In this document: positions 24,001 through 29,356 of the stretch, in pieces
How positions within the stretch are numbered: the stretch's first letter is position 1
Layout: every line of letters starts with the position of its first letter
Source of the DNA: a virus
Length of the DNA: 64,000 bases
IMG/VR virus record: IMGVR_UViG_3300035684_000001
Coordinates: 62,001-126,000 of that record
Reading direction: 5' to 3' (one strand)
Program-made: the position numbers and the translations under genes
The notes under the pieces: generated by a model
Told to the model about the DNA's origin: nothing
Databases searched by the model: none
What the model saw: only the letters and a program-made list of their open reading frames with translations

Positions 24001-27000
24001 CTTGTTTACTAGGATTTTTACGGGAATCCAAGATATTCCGATCGCCCTTGGGAAAGTAGCAGACTGGATTAAGGAGAAATGGCAAAAGTTTGCCGTAGAG
24101 TTTCAAACGATATTGACTCCTATCGTAGACTTTGCTAAATGGCTGGGTCAAACCTTGATCAACTTATTGAACCATAGCCCGACGGTCAAGATCCCTGAAG
24201 CTTGGAAGGAAGCAGTCACCAAAATAACGAATTCGTTGTTGGCACTGATAGCGCCTGCGAGTTGGGTGGCAAGTCAAATTATCGAGAAGTTTAATTTAGA
24301 TGCAGTAAAAAATGGGTTTAAATCCCTGACTGGATTTATCTCTAATTTTGCAACCAGCTTGTTTTCTGAAGTTCAACAGCCACTGACAGACTTGATTGGC
24401 ATCGTAGTTTCTGCAAGTAAGTCAGTCATTGATTTTGGCAAAACTTTGTTCGACATTGCCAAGGCGGTAAATAGTGGGGCGATCGCCTCCGATGAGATGA
24501 CATCTAAATTAACGGGTGTGTCATCCGCCGTCAGACATTTGGGTGAATTCTTAGGAGTAATTCTACGGAGTTTAGGGCAGTTCTCTCAAGGATTAACTTC
24601 CGCTGGTGATGATGCCGATCGCGCATCTTCTGCGGGGAAAGGGTTGGGGCAAGTTGTAGGAAAGATGTTAGCTGGCATAGTTAGTTTCTCTACGACAGTC
24701 CTGCCACCTTTGTTCAAAGTGTTGTGGGTGTTTACGCAGATAGGTATTGAGATTTCAGCGTTCGCACTAAAGTTTGTATGGGCATTTCGCTTTGTACTGG
24801 ATTGGCCTAGTCGGGTAATGACCGCTGTTTTAGGTTTATACAATGCGGTCATGAGGTTTGTCGCGCTGTTGTCGTCATTCTCTCGTAAATCTAAGGAAGT
24901 TTTTGTAGGATTACAGGAAGGTTTTGCAAGCTTTAAGACTCAACTAGCAGGTGTTGCGCTGACTGCGAGTGAAATTGCAAGCAGTTTCCTCGGTTTCGCT
25001 AAAGACATCGGTACTTTCGGCTCGAAGATGGGAAGTGTCATAGCTGAAATATTAATCGGGCTGAAAGATGTAGGTGTTGCGCTTTTCAAGCTCGGCTTAG
25101 ATGTTTCCCTACCATTCGACATCTTCAGTGTGTTTAAAGGGATTCCCGACATAATTTCTAGCATAGGTGCTCTTGGCAGTAACGCCACTGAATTAAAAGG
25201 AAGGTTGATTTCAGAGTTGGGAGAATTGGGTGCAGCGATCACCCAGTTTCTCGAACAACCACTGAAAGCGGTGGGGGCAATTTGGGAAAAAACCGGAGGC
25301 AAAATTGTCGGGGCGATCGCGGGTATCGGTAGAAAAGCCAAGCAAACCGGACAACAATTGCAGGGCGATTTGTCGGAAGCGTCGCCGGGTCCGACTTACT
25401 GGATTCGCAAAAATTGGCTCAATACTACAGAGACTATCCAGAGTCAGTTGTCGGACTTGGCGCTGTCTGCAAAAATTGAAGGCAACGCAATTTACAAATT
25501 CTTAGACCGATCGCTCACCGCGTTATCTCCATCTAAAATTGCCGAAGCCGGGGAAGCACTTGGCGGACTGAAGTTTGATGCGCGACTAGCGATGTCGAAC
25601 GTGGGTCGTAATCCGAAAGTTGACACGCAAAGTAACCTTCATGTCATTACCGCACGGCAGTTGAGATTGAATGAACTCTACAAACAAGGGACGATCGACA
25701 GCAAAGTCTACACCCAAGGTTTGAAGAATTTAGAATCTGCCCACAAGCGGGTAACGCAAGCAGTCGAACAGGATACCGCTGCTAGGAAACAAGCTGGTGA
25801 AAGCGTTAGATCTTTGTCGCTGTCGATCGGTTCCGCACTGTCGAACATTGCCCCGCAGCTAGCGACGCCGATATTCATGTTCAATGACTTAGTGACTGCA
25901 TTCCTAGATATTCGGACTGCAATACCGGGGATGCGAGCTTTTTACGCAGCGAACGCAGCAAGTTCCGTAGCTGCTGACAGCGCGATCTCCGCATCCGCTT
26001 TAACCAAAGCTGGAATCGTGGGGGGTGCTAACGGGGCGATCGCCGCTTCTTACGGGTTTGTTGCGGGTGCTGCCAAGCTTGCCTATAGGTCAATGATTGT
26101 ACCGTTGCTGCCGTTTTTACCTTTGATATTAGGGATTAGCTCTGCCATATTTTTGCTGTACCGAGCTTACAAGGACAACATTGGCGACATTCAAGGGGTT
26201 ATGGAAAATGCAAAAAATAGTCTAGGTAATTTTGGATCGTGGATTCTTGAGTCTATTTCCAGTGTTGCTTCTGGAATTGTTGGAATGATTGCAGGCGTCC
26301 TTGGCCCATTGATTGAGGTCAGCAAATTTGCTTTTACTGTATTTGGGGTATTCGTTGAGTCACTACTGAAGATTGGCGCTGCTTTAGCTGTATTTTCTTT
26401 CCTGGGTCAAATAGGGAGTCTGTTTGTCAGCGCTGGGGCATTTGTTACTGGATTGGGGCTAGCAATTGTTGAATTTTCGACGATCGCTGGAAGTGTAGCC
26501 GCAGTATTTAGCGGAGTATTAGTTCCAGTGATTCTCAGTGGATTGAGTGCAATCTTTGCTGCGGCAGCCGCAGTAATCACCCCCTTTCTTCCTTTGATTC
26601 CATTAATTCTAGGAATTGTCACGGTCGGGTGGGTGCTGGGGAAAGTCTTCAACTTTGTTGGCAGTATTATCGGTGGCGTTTTCGGGGGGATTTGGAATTC
26701 GAGTACCGAAGTGGTTGGAACACTATTTCAGGAAATCAGTAATGTCTGGAGCGCACTCGCGGATCTAGGTGATCAAATTGTCCAACCATTCGCCCAAGCT
26801 TTTGGGGCTATCGCCAGTATCTTTGGCGGGGTAGATGGAAACATATCAGGGGTTGCCTCAACAATCATCCATGTGTTGCTGATTCCAGTTAAGCTTCTAG
26901 CTGCTGGCTTAATTACAATCATCAAGGCAATTTCATTTACGCTAATTGGCGTAATTAAAACGCTAGGGTTTGTTTTCAAGGTTGTCTCGAAGATTGTTCA

Positions 27001-27880
27001 ATCGGTTGCAATTGTCGGTACAGTGATCGCCGGAACAGTCGCGACTTTAGCCTTGATAGCAAATTTTGGTGTCGTGCTTGCTGGGATAACAGGAGCTCTT
27101 GGGGCGATCGGTACTGCTGTATCGGGAGTTGGCAGTGCCTTGATGGCGATCGGAGGCGTATTTGTCACAGTTGTCATTCCAGTCATTATGGGCGGCATTG
27201 GGGCTATAATTGCAGGTATTTCTGCTGCGGTGGTTGCAGCGTCACCTTTCTTGGCGATAATTCTTGGAGTTGTGGCGATCGGGTGGGTTTTGAAAGAAAC
27301 TTTCGTTGTAGTTGGAGGTGCTATTACTAGAGTTTTCCAAGGAATTTGGAACTTAATTCAGTGGGTTGTCACTAATTCAATGGGGATTCTAGCTAATATC
27401 CCCTTCGTTGGCGGATTGTTTGCTCCTTCATTGCGGAGTCAACCTTTACCGAGCCACCCACTACAGGTTCAGCCAGTACAGCGTTATGCGGTCGGTGGTT
27501 TGATATCGGGTCCGGGAACATCTACAGGCGATCGCGTTCCTATTTTGGCTTCACCTGGGGAGTATGTTATCAACGCTGCTGCTACGCGATCAAACCTACC
27601 GTTGTTGGAATCGATTAATCAGGGCGATCGGGTAGAAGCTTCTAACCTCCGCGCATTGCCCGTTCCCGCAACTCCAATTCCCCTTCCCCCTGTTGCATCT
27701 TCGCAGGCGACAGAGTATAACGTTCAATTAATTTTTGGAGATATTATAGTACAGGGTGCAAATCCAGGTTTTGCAGCAGAAGAATTATTACGCGAACTCA
27801 TGAAGCATTTGGAATCACCGCAAGCACAAAGAGTTATTCGCAATCAATTGCGCGATATTGTTGAAAAAGCGAAGCAATAA
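9005..27880 (+). CDS. Giant phage tail tape measure protein, TP901 type
   Basis: About 6,291 residues from a TTG at 9005 preceded by GGGGGG; the frame is open to 8921, but that would place the start inside the promoter. The tape measure protein sets tail length and fills the tail tube before DNA ejection. Seen: a PhageMin_Tail-like core at about residues 195-430 (MSAVAAISRSTGKDLDRL onward). Long hydrophobic helical blocks fill much of the rest. A roughly 1,100-residue hydrophilic, charged block lies at about 1930-3100. The C-terminal signature is GGLISGPGTSTGDRVPILAS followed by GEYVINAAA, typical of tape measure ends. Two internal repeat families occur (SPGPTYWIR at about 905, 4244 and 5458; NHNPTEKIP at about 3435, 3727 and 5055). 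By the usual 0.15 nm per residue the tail would be about 0.9 micrometre; this is an inference. HIP1 sites are frequent outside the hydrophilic block. Confidence 0.92.
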   Translation: MEESLDRYGLVGQFNFLVADGSFSSMKSVVKHLSNMEKAVADASKSVDSNGLAGQFKSAARSLDTSSGNMAKSLQPLKAEFRVLKATAANIDFGDVLDDRQFKKATTAVNTYVKNLKELRKQVQGETAAEREFTEVLKRQQRVIKDKLALHDAERKAAFFSQRKGEFGALQQVGNIALNPLKQAGKEAIQVFAGFDDKMSAVAAISRSTGKDLDRLRGKAKLLGATTRFTAGEAADAEKYLAAAGFNAQQIFAGVPATLDLASAGQLGLAESADIASNVLSGMRMGVSDLGHITDVMALSAASANTNIQQLGVAMSYAAPNAALFGAGIEETSALIGVMSNAGIQSDKAGTAARGAFLKLAAPTVRGRMALIQYGISLTDTSGKMRNIVDVMQDIGTNLQLDPASLDSIIQAGDDVEKLGQLAQSKQISALKDIFGTTGISGASAAISQMQEFTRLSLAGRGSSFAIEDYEKLFKSQGIDKLATDKDVFASLLREAGSYQDALQKLDAATIALVKSNEYLGNLSSTQLSQLSGYFQIPEGENLFDAILATAPDANAAVSKLTSAMGELGIEFKGKSGAAKTMAQVMENNLAGSFRSLGSAFEAVQVNLIEPIAPIVRAISDTLTKLLLAIANLPSPIRGLIAGVGVLTAGFAAVSVAVGTVGVVLFGFSQAAATATAAGIALQASVIPLTGFFPAAMAAFEGTASNPFKTASFAAEAFSDTIASTSKDVNLGLNGIARNIAVVSRSLISMSVSFALSPMGIAIASFLALNAILQQINPEINLLGTIFSAVSSIAGFAVGIIQGFGEALLAALDVPTSVAGSMLTAPFAAVSSAIEYATVAFETWRKSGRAIGVDIFKFVAQPFQLAGRAIETSWNFTLNYIKGLLTPFAGFVARIGKLLQGGLAEASPGPTYMIREKWDYTIAFLEKLFTRIRNAAGLVNRAFLGIGSVTESSKMEAQQQILQGAINLVTNSVKKLSVIGGTITQIQQFERSIIDGVRENFDFLSFTLLTLSSLPLTLLAQLEEGAALIVPELAFIIGEGIPRAFLYAMPGLVAIATSTGLIQGIERGFMGAIDAIPEFLERISDKIYNSLSVGMKQKLNQGLSEGLTSFARSMPAIFPGGVAINVDIDKSYLAIKDFIRGPLVGLIAYLHRVGDLSKEIGKEIYAGIEPILSFNPFTFFPLFSALPPLIPLVTAILPMEKALVSLAKSPSVQGIMGFLTGTVLPAALRTIAAISSLVIFTFNAIVTLPVLAVLQEVISRLTPITEILRAIALNAQSVAAAVGRSLLLAVDRAVIGIAALILEIPYIGKHLSAAFLVGTKALGGFFQLIAASAPRYLNLLLRFFPTKQLVALFSSYRKIFTDLMSGVVYAFREGLNPVSNILMKALNPAAAFKFLAFYIRTKGLAGIIKKGGFGGLSQIFNLANYINPIDIALGLNKSLNEVARLVSGSAVPLDFISRKQAEIFQVLATPAARRLAEREKRLVSLVEILESASGPMKVFIKLVQGLMMVSPIVQIVSRLGLTMLFWYNILKPVNKEMLDAIANTRLLGVSLMPVAKVLEVMRFVVVDLGEILFRFLKAIPGMAATVMDVFDKLGTGIGVTIHEIVGVSSILANVFKFSVINPLAGILLAVIAVADGTLIAVLATFKLIRLKTQQYGDAITALLRGNFVPLVKQIFSDLFGVINFGFQQTAMRAVSAISYLGKTVGTIVGASAAEIVRLIRDPIGEITRLTELSVKSLAAATAGVMVYVRQLQLDKLIRFAADFWPEILAVASVLGRIYGLLSPIQFAIVGLIELGGFLSYEYATGFQNLDKIITALQHPIDALNMAMQGIAGFLGLYISPDLTGFIGNLAEQFVKFLPVIGSGVFAIALLLTRNIGGAFQMISNNVLLFIGRILQVSEAIAGVGDRVRQVASSANIQVGLSEVANKVRRRSTVAGIANPLAYSQDFQTQQQATFLGDQRVAKSKAALRYQKELAKAQQQEQALSERALISEVKRGTDFGKGLADAERRYYLKDKNGITEGVSGAAVEKRRNRFGIEQYQVTDIGRQLLKMSGQGGENVKAGRGLQFENIRREAAKRSGLDAEFSRFGNAPSNEELVKLAGGKNVAIDLLTNFQKAMANLHVEDIKAEYLYVSKSKLPQVSKDKPDSERAFDIQVQRFKDKGNKDIGINSVASSSEIRKEMEAAKKATVNASTAFYSRLNAILAKVKTSPTDSSPSSKMFNPEADTQNYADRLKAAKAVDKQRPQGEFERTLADIIHTINERQTKMIVQTVTGFNNFEEANKQAARELQESSGRSRQVAIGFGEVAVQGVRNLGHSMQESSNLLEGQVASTRNSLVRTLFGWTGIPKILEAMRFDKTIAIQARIVQARTERIARSEATAALVLKRARERGLDALVKNNPEHANLDLLLVKMRQPENKQLYQFFNQFMETGKYQREATGNEITQLTEMLKASFGEKRPEFQGVDNLKTFLDRLKSAPDLNKEDIQKLRRYLTHGTGDRGKQLKENEFEALAKQLTNAGIGGENELLDLRTALRRDESLATVFDQYLLTGKFVLKASQEQQNQIAGFLGLSSSRELKNIDQIKLKNPLEQLKVNVRVYLESIDAGFERFNRSTISQIDSLESKLIKIPFMSVEMAENIVRPLRNFYAGIYRSALSAKDSSIKLAGDLYNAAEASVKGSKFVQRIEKLNKDFRIAQRNSLQHMMTEGREKAPKTHYQFMGQMFAELTKTDIKDRQVQDKILQSILKDQKDSEGNNISIKDRLLKLGMGDRIENITKALGKALDVNEARVREIVENPDYTAKSVAPYQFFLAKAFPDLIKNFTGGVTLLAAKSGAGGLIKKIVADISPALGKPVLIGLSNVIDRARIAMSVGTNRIAREVEGLIGTNPFSNFLNNFSRFLARSGDSLSKFFVDRANGFDAERAKSWTVKIVDKAGELFKTVAGVLVQAGNQAKSQQGGILGAIGNLFSGVKKFFSNVFGNKDIAKLQKQKEAAERLAQSEGDSRLGLAAKRRAATLGDRIEYTKQFNSPASKAKAALFGLAELLKTASQKVGQGADALNAQSRQAAIPQSETTIREASRGGRRHYRSLERRGLIDSADVSIDSGMAEYASNILPLTEKISASILKGASSAARGISTYFQGAATRTETAWQEATNRITGNNWWTMVKRAAWAGVKIVTSLNHRASDVTSAAWENTEHSTAANMNQMAQVAAGTGAEIAQDMQRAAQVTQQSIAHIPQVAEQATTKSVGFFHKLVGAMGGVGKAGMAVGGAVTAAGFAAQTAFFSLQNMGFIDEATGQSLYKVTELFTLVGAVGGLAAPVLTALGASFGAIVSISGATIAGLTGIGGAIAGAMGVAALPLAPLIAGVAAIGLAAGGLYLAFKNNFLGIGNLARSTGDMLSQALSAPISFITAAWQRFIDAFGGKLMAIIQPALNVAQGLINALNHNPTEKIPTAWEGAVASITGLIQGMVAPAKGVGEEMSEVLQADDAKQRRKTEFINSIALGATGEKQKLSWQENLQIGFGKVVAALTSVLSPLDSVGKKLDIQAQLLHAQIRQQQTAQAQTLWRFATNKERNKNLATRIEGMLQRRFSREAPQQLSHSARTMGGFVPRSGTTATAPPMLGALQQSGAGKGISKFGSLLKPIFGLGMLGEVGTLMLGIGGITTALSVLTLAFTTDFADIRTKTVKLTTAIGHLFSGAVQTIQRAWTGFVHWFLDMPLVDTALEMALGLIDALNHNPTEKIPAAWEGAVERISGAINWLITPAKEVAGILTGVFSPVSDFFSSKAKQANLVVSQGKEAVVNTKNSLTNTYAGMEGFFTQGSRAIESELHLHGQIFLSIVSTLNNIASYTKSLLSLLDKTQEETRSSAVAQAPDLGKSSVLAQRKYQIGFGLKGEGWKKRTEQSRQKDISNDLGQQKRGWNLFDRVHIPDFIEIRNVFDKESAFRTQIQAQMQKEELKIADTILQGLNSKSLSSQAEYAGLATKITVQKKGLGGLLGQTEDVYKINQAGQKYIEEQLAASAKNQEGMFSNARLSATAASVGAKIPDQSLLDKALIGQDSLNDAIKIAPGQPGKSQQILQLESINSILAEILTVIIGLQPASVQIPSKQVIAEPPREKLLPLEVKETSSAQKFFGFLSQSIKENAPKITNSIQGTVKSGIDKTKDFISSRKQAFIEKKTYLAAKAGAGIFGGTVPKTPDAVGVTGTIGFGDLGASSTNAAWANTASAITANINSLVQPAEDSGYELQKAVSEGSPGPTYWIRHYWEKTVGAIAGWMGDIQSTAQETGSVLRGSLTNSASKILLSPPKNDLKSQAIRSASFFMLAVGDRYQYLADRGIGSASILFAPGMEYVTSSLSQLGEDLVDFTGRSARALLTLNFVELGDAAHDFFGNFKYGVGGVLSGFSSMSLSAIAFGLFSLSGISPLLLVLGGVAFTAAVIVANFLGIRTILTGLIKIGIGAGKILAGVLWGLVEAASAFKTIALGILPALKGDFTLIQDGFRRLGFAFENFQRSASDGLKTIAQGSIQILQGFGEALEQIFRPLGFTIKQTTESIQNFFSAFRSGEQAGEMVASILIAAVKSFTNAIGFAIDSIKKHFPVIKQLLVEQLDLGVQSIKDKIFQVQEAIKNFTFKDAITSISQLFGSIDGSVESVPDRIKRLAPGITEALTAPLRYVGDFWRSFFNTILAELPPEIVATIQKGFGDAISAVEPTFRQILKTLNIEEYFDRAIVKVQTSWQHLKNWLGQSNLFQVVGDRLREAFKPENLSQAFLSTINILEAAWSKFVGWMSATNLFDWLFALLLKVGSEFTLFGDLLREKWSDVQKLLASGQVFQGFFEGMKDLGSKLTTWALEIGLKFEIPAIQDLFVKIALLGENLSNTTAFIREKWNKLSVWLAETPLIPGALDFLVALGTKFGETISWIKSEWPNFITFLTSADLFANISAKMKSFGESIPSLFEEIKGQVAKIIPSMNGAIGSIQVQWQRLTEFLNKKGLFTRVFAGLSEALNEKGLFTRIFTGIQDIPIALGKVADWIKEKWQKFAVEFQTILTPIVDFAKWLGQTLINLLNHSPTVKIPEAWKEAVTKITNSLLALIAPASWVASQIIEKFNLDAVKNGFKSLTGFISNFATSLFSEVQQPLTDLIGIVVSASKSVIDFGKTLFDIAKAVNSGAIASDEMTSKLTGVSSAVRHLGEFLGVILRSLGQFSQGLTSAGDDADRASSAGKGLGQVVGKMLAGIVSFSTTVLPPLFKVLWVFTQIGIEISAFALKFVWAFRFVLDWPSRVMTAVLGLYNAVMRFVALLSSFSRKSKEVFVGLQEGFASFKTQLAGVALTASEIASSFLGFAKDIGTFGSKMGSVIAEILIGLKDVGVALFKLGLDVSLPFDIFSVFKGIPDIISSIGALGSNATELKGRLISELGELGAAITQFLEQPLKAVGAIWEKTGGKIVGAIAGIGRKAKQTGQQLQGDLSEASPGPTYWIRKNWLNTTETIQSQLSDLALSAKIEGNAIYKFLDRSLTALSPSKIAEAGEALGGLKFDARLAMSNVGRNPKVDTQSNLHVITARQLRLNELYKQGTIDSKVYTQGLKNLESAHKRVTQAVEQDTAARKQAGESVRSLSLSIGSALSNIAPQLATPIFMFNDLVTAFLDIRTAIPGMRAFYAANAASSVAADSAISASALTKAGIVGGANGAIAASYGFVAGAAKLAYRSMIVPLLPFLPLILGISSAIFLLYRAYKDNIGDIQGVMENAKNSLGNFGSWILESISSVASGIVGMIAGVLGPLIEVSKFAFTVFGVFVESLLKIGAALAVFSFLGQIGSLFVSAGAFVTGLGLAIVEFSTIAGSVAAVFSGVLVPVILSGLSAIFAAAAAVITPFLPLIPLILGIVTVGWVLGKVFNFVGSIIGGVFGGIWNSSTEVVGTLFQEISNVWSALADLGDQIVQPFAQAFGAIASIFGGVDGNISGVASTIIHVLLIPVKLLAAGLITIIKAISFTLIGVIKTLGFVFKVVSKIVQSVAIVGTVIAGTVATLALIANFGVVLAGITGALGAIGTAVSGVGSALMAIGGVFVTVVIPVIMGGIGAIIAGISAAVVAASPFLAIILGVVAIGWVLKETFVVVGGAITRVFQGIWNLIQWVVTNSMGILANIPFVGGLFAPSLRSQPLPSHPLQVQPVQRYAVGGLISGPGTSTGDRVPILASPGEYVINAAATRSNLPLLESINQGDRVEASNLRALPVPATPIPLPPVASSQATEYNVQLIFGDIIVQGANPGFAAEELLRELMKHLESPQAQRVIRNQLRDIVEKAKQ
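11717..25418 (+). repeat. Dispersed SPGPTY(W/M)IR module in the tape measure gene
   Basis: Three copies begin near 11717, 21735 and 25377. Each encodes a Ser/Glu-rich lead-in, SPGPTY, W or M, IR and then an aromatic Trp-containing stretch. The nucleotide match is partial, pointing to old internal duplication rather than recent copying. Confidence 0.7.
19297..20290 (+). repeat. Tandem NHNPTEKIP module in the tape measure gene
   Basis: Two well-matched copies begin near 19300 and 20170, each encoding a leucine-rich lead, NHNPTEKIP, AWEGAV and a hydrophobic helix ending in a PAK motif. A more diverged third copy (NHSPTVKIPEAW) lies near 24165. They suggest growth of the gene by intragenic duplication. 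Confidence 0.7.
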
Positions 27881-27894
27881 AATACGCAATCGTG

Positions 27895-27903
27895 TGTTAT
27901 TAT
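27895..27903 (+). promoter_or_regulatory. Extended -10 promoter (TGtTATTAT)
   Basis: It lies about 45 bases before the 96-aa gene and is followed by ACACAAAACAAA, the A-rich leader shared by the accessory promoters. Confidence 0.5.
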
Positions 27904-27946
27904 TAACAGACGACACAAAACAAATTTTGGATTAAAACGTAAAATT

Positions 27947-28237
27947 ATGGCGGTCAAAAAAGAAATCAAGTATCAAATAGCATTCCCGGAATACATTCCG
28001 GAAAGTGCGGTACACTTAATGCCTAAAAAAGAATTGTGGGGCATTGACAAACGATGTGGAACTCATGCTACTAGAATTGCTGCCATCAGAAGTCAATTAC
28101 CAGACTATGCAGGCTTTTCGGATGAACAGGTTAAATACCATTATCAATGTATTTATCGAAACCTCAGACACTGGAAAGTCGTAAAAGCTGATAGTCTTCC
28201 AGACTTAGCAGTTGTTCGACAAAGTTTTAAAGAATGA
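27947..28237 (+). CDS. Hypothetical basic 96-aa protein
   Basis: A small basic protein starting MAVKKEIKYQIAFPEY and ending VVRQSFKE, with a Tyr/His/Cys cluster (KYHYQCIYRNLRHW) around residues 62-75. No family is recognised and there is no membrane segment. It follows the tape measure gene by 66 bases but has its own extended -10 promoter and A-rich leader, so it is probably an independent early-type transcript. A DNA-binding role is possible from its charge but not shown. Confidence 0.65.
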   Translation: MAVKKEIKYQIAFPEYIPESAVHLMPKKELWGIDKRCGTHATRIAAIRSQLPDYAGFSDEQVKYHYQCIYRNLRHWKVVKADSLPDLAVVRQSFKE

Positions 28238-28278
28238 GTTTAATTACGATAAAACTTGCTAAAGTCGTGTGCAAACTG

Positions 28279-28287
28279 TGCTACAAT
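28279..28287 (+). promoter_or_regulatory. Extended -10 promoter (TGcTACAAT)
   Basis: Located 34 bases before the 139-aa gene, with the leader TTTAAACACAAATCAAGC. Same family as the promoters at 29322 and 30180. Confidence 0.6.
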
Positions 28288-28320
28288 TAGGTTTAAACAC
28301 AAATCAAGCAATGTTAAATC

Positions 28321-28740
28321 ATGCAATATACTTTGATTTCATCACATAAAACTGTGTGCAAAAATAGGCGGGAAAGAATCGAATTTGTAGAAAAGTTTCT
28401 CGATCTACCAAAAAATGAATTTGGTGGCACTACTTACTGGCCGATTTTTTGCTCCCACGGGGGAGGATATGTCGAACCAAAAGAAAATCAAAGCTCAATA
28501 AGCTATTACTACGAAGAAGAAATTCTTCGTCGCGAAAAATTGCCTGTTTGTGGTTCCCATCCGGGAACAATGGAGTTCATTTTTTGGAAAACGAAAAGAT
28601 TTACTTTTACTGCAAATGAAGTCATGGTAGAAGAGGCTGAGTCTTCTAGCCATATAGATGGAACAGATCAAGATTTTCCCAATACAAGTTCTGATTCTTT
28701 TGGAAACCAAGGTTTTGGTCGCTGGAATGATAATAGATAG
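28321..28740 (+). CDS. Hypothetical 139-aa protein
   Basis: Starts MQYTLISSHKTVCK and contains three cysteines and CSHGGGY near residue 41. An acidic serine-rich tail ends in GFGRWNDNR. No known domain was recognised. It is monocistronic: its own extended -10 promoter lies upstream and a strong intrinsic terminator begins 33 bases after the stop. Confidence 0.65.
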   Translation: MQYTLISSHKTVCKNRRERIEFVEKFLDLPKNEFGGTTYWPIFCSHGGGYVEPKENQSSISYYYEEEILRREKLPVCGSHPGTMEFIFWKTKRFTFTANEVMVEEAESSSHIDGTDQDFPNTSSDSFGNQGFGRWNDNR

Positions 28741-28773
28741 CACCGGAATGTGGAACTGGGATTAAAGTTTAAA

Positions 28774-28810
28774 CAAAAAGCCCAACAGCCAATAACTGTT
28801 TGGCTTTTTG
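28774..28810 (+). terminator. Intrinsic terminator
   Basis: CAAAAAGCC-AACAG pairs with CTGTT-GGCTTTTTG with one internal mismatch, ending in a T run. It terminates the 139-aa gene. The next 170 bases, to 28979, hold nothing I can assign. Confidence 0.8.
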
Positions 28811-28979
28811 TTTGTGTACTTAATGTTGAATATCCTTTCTATATTTCTGTTACGTGCAAACCGATCGCCCAATCAAGGTGCAACTTTCCTCCACGTCCTA
28901 TAAATGCTTACATAGAAAAAATTACAAGTATTTTACCTCCCGAAAAACTACCAGTTCTCTCTCTATCAAAAAACGTATA

Positions 28980-29022
28980 CAAAAAGCGATGTAAATTAAA
29001 AATATAATTGCATCGCTTTTTG
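28980..29022. terminator. Bidirectional intrinsic terminator
   Basis: CAAAAAGCGATG (28980-28991) pairs perfectly with CATCGCTTTTTG (29011-29022). On the minus strand it lies about 45 bases beyond the shifted-frame stop of the next gene (29068), which suggests that this longer frame is the functional one. Confidence 0.7.
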
Positions 29023-29067
29023 CAGCTTCTTTAGTTAGACTATTGAATTTGAAAATTGCCTACCTTT

Positions 29068-29330
29068 CTAACACTTCTTTGTTGTTTTTTGTGTTTTTTT
29101 GCCAAATACCTCGTCAAAAATATCATCTATTTCTTTTGTGAGATATTTAAAAAAGCATCTTGAACTGGATTTTGAACCGATCGCCCGTATTCCAAATCAA
29201 AAAACTCATCTTCTGGAAAGTTTTCTTTAAATCGCGCTATTTGTTCTGGGGTCAATCGTCCATCTTTAAATTCAGTAGCAAGTTCTTCGCCAGCTTGTTT
29301 CCACTGATAATGTGTTAAATGTGTTACAAT
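29068..29330 (-). CDS. Small acidic protein requiring a -1 frameshift (or a frameshifted gene)
   Basis: The upstream frame encodes WKQAGEELATEFKDG and an acidic, plausible protein that stops at 29127 (ending NISQKK). A run of six T followed by A on the minus strand (29149-29154) forms T TTT TTA in the reading frame, the HIV-type slippery heptamer. A -1 slip gives the continuation KYLTKEIDDIFDEVFGKK and a stop at 29068, just before a terminator. Either programmed frameshifting or an indel in the T run explains this. The only ATG in frame (29411) would overlap the divergent gene, so the true start, perhaps ATT near 29330, is not identified. Function unknown. Confidence 0.45.
29322..29330 (+). 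promoter_or_regulatory. Extended -10 promoter (TGtTACAAT)
   Basis: Lies 27 bases before the 180-aa gene, followed by TCTAAACACAAACGACA. It is nearly identical to the promoter of the duplicated copy at 30180-30188. Confidence 0.65.
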
Positions 29331-29356
29331 AAGTATAATTCTAAACACAAACGACA

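Noticed and set aside
28750-29007. 85-aa + strand frame
   Set aside because: It runs straight through the 28774-28810 terminator hairpin and ends inside the next one; composition is not protein-like.
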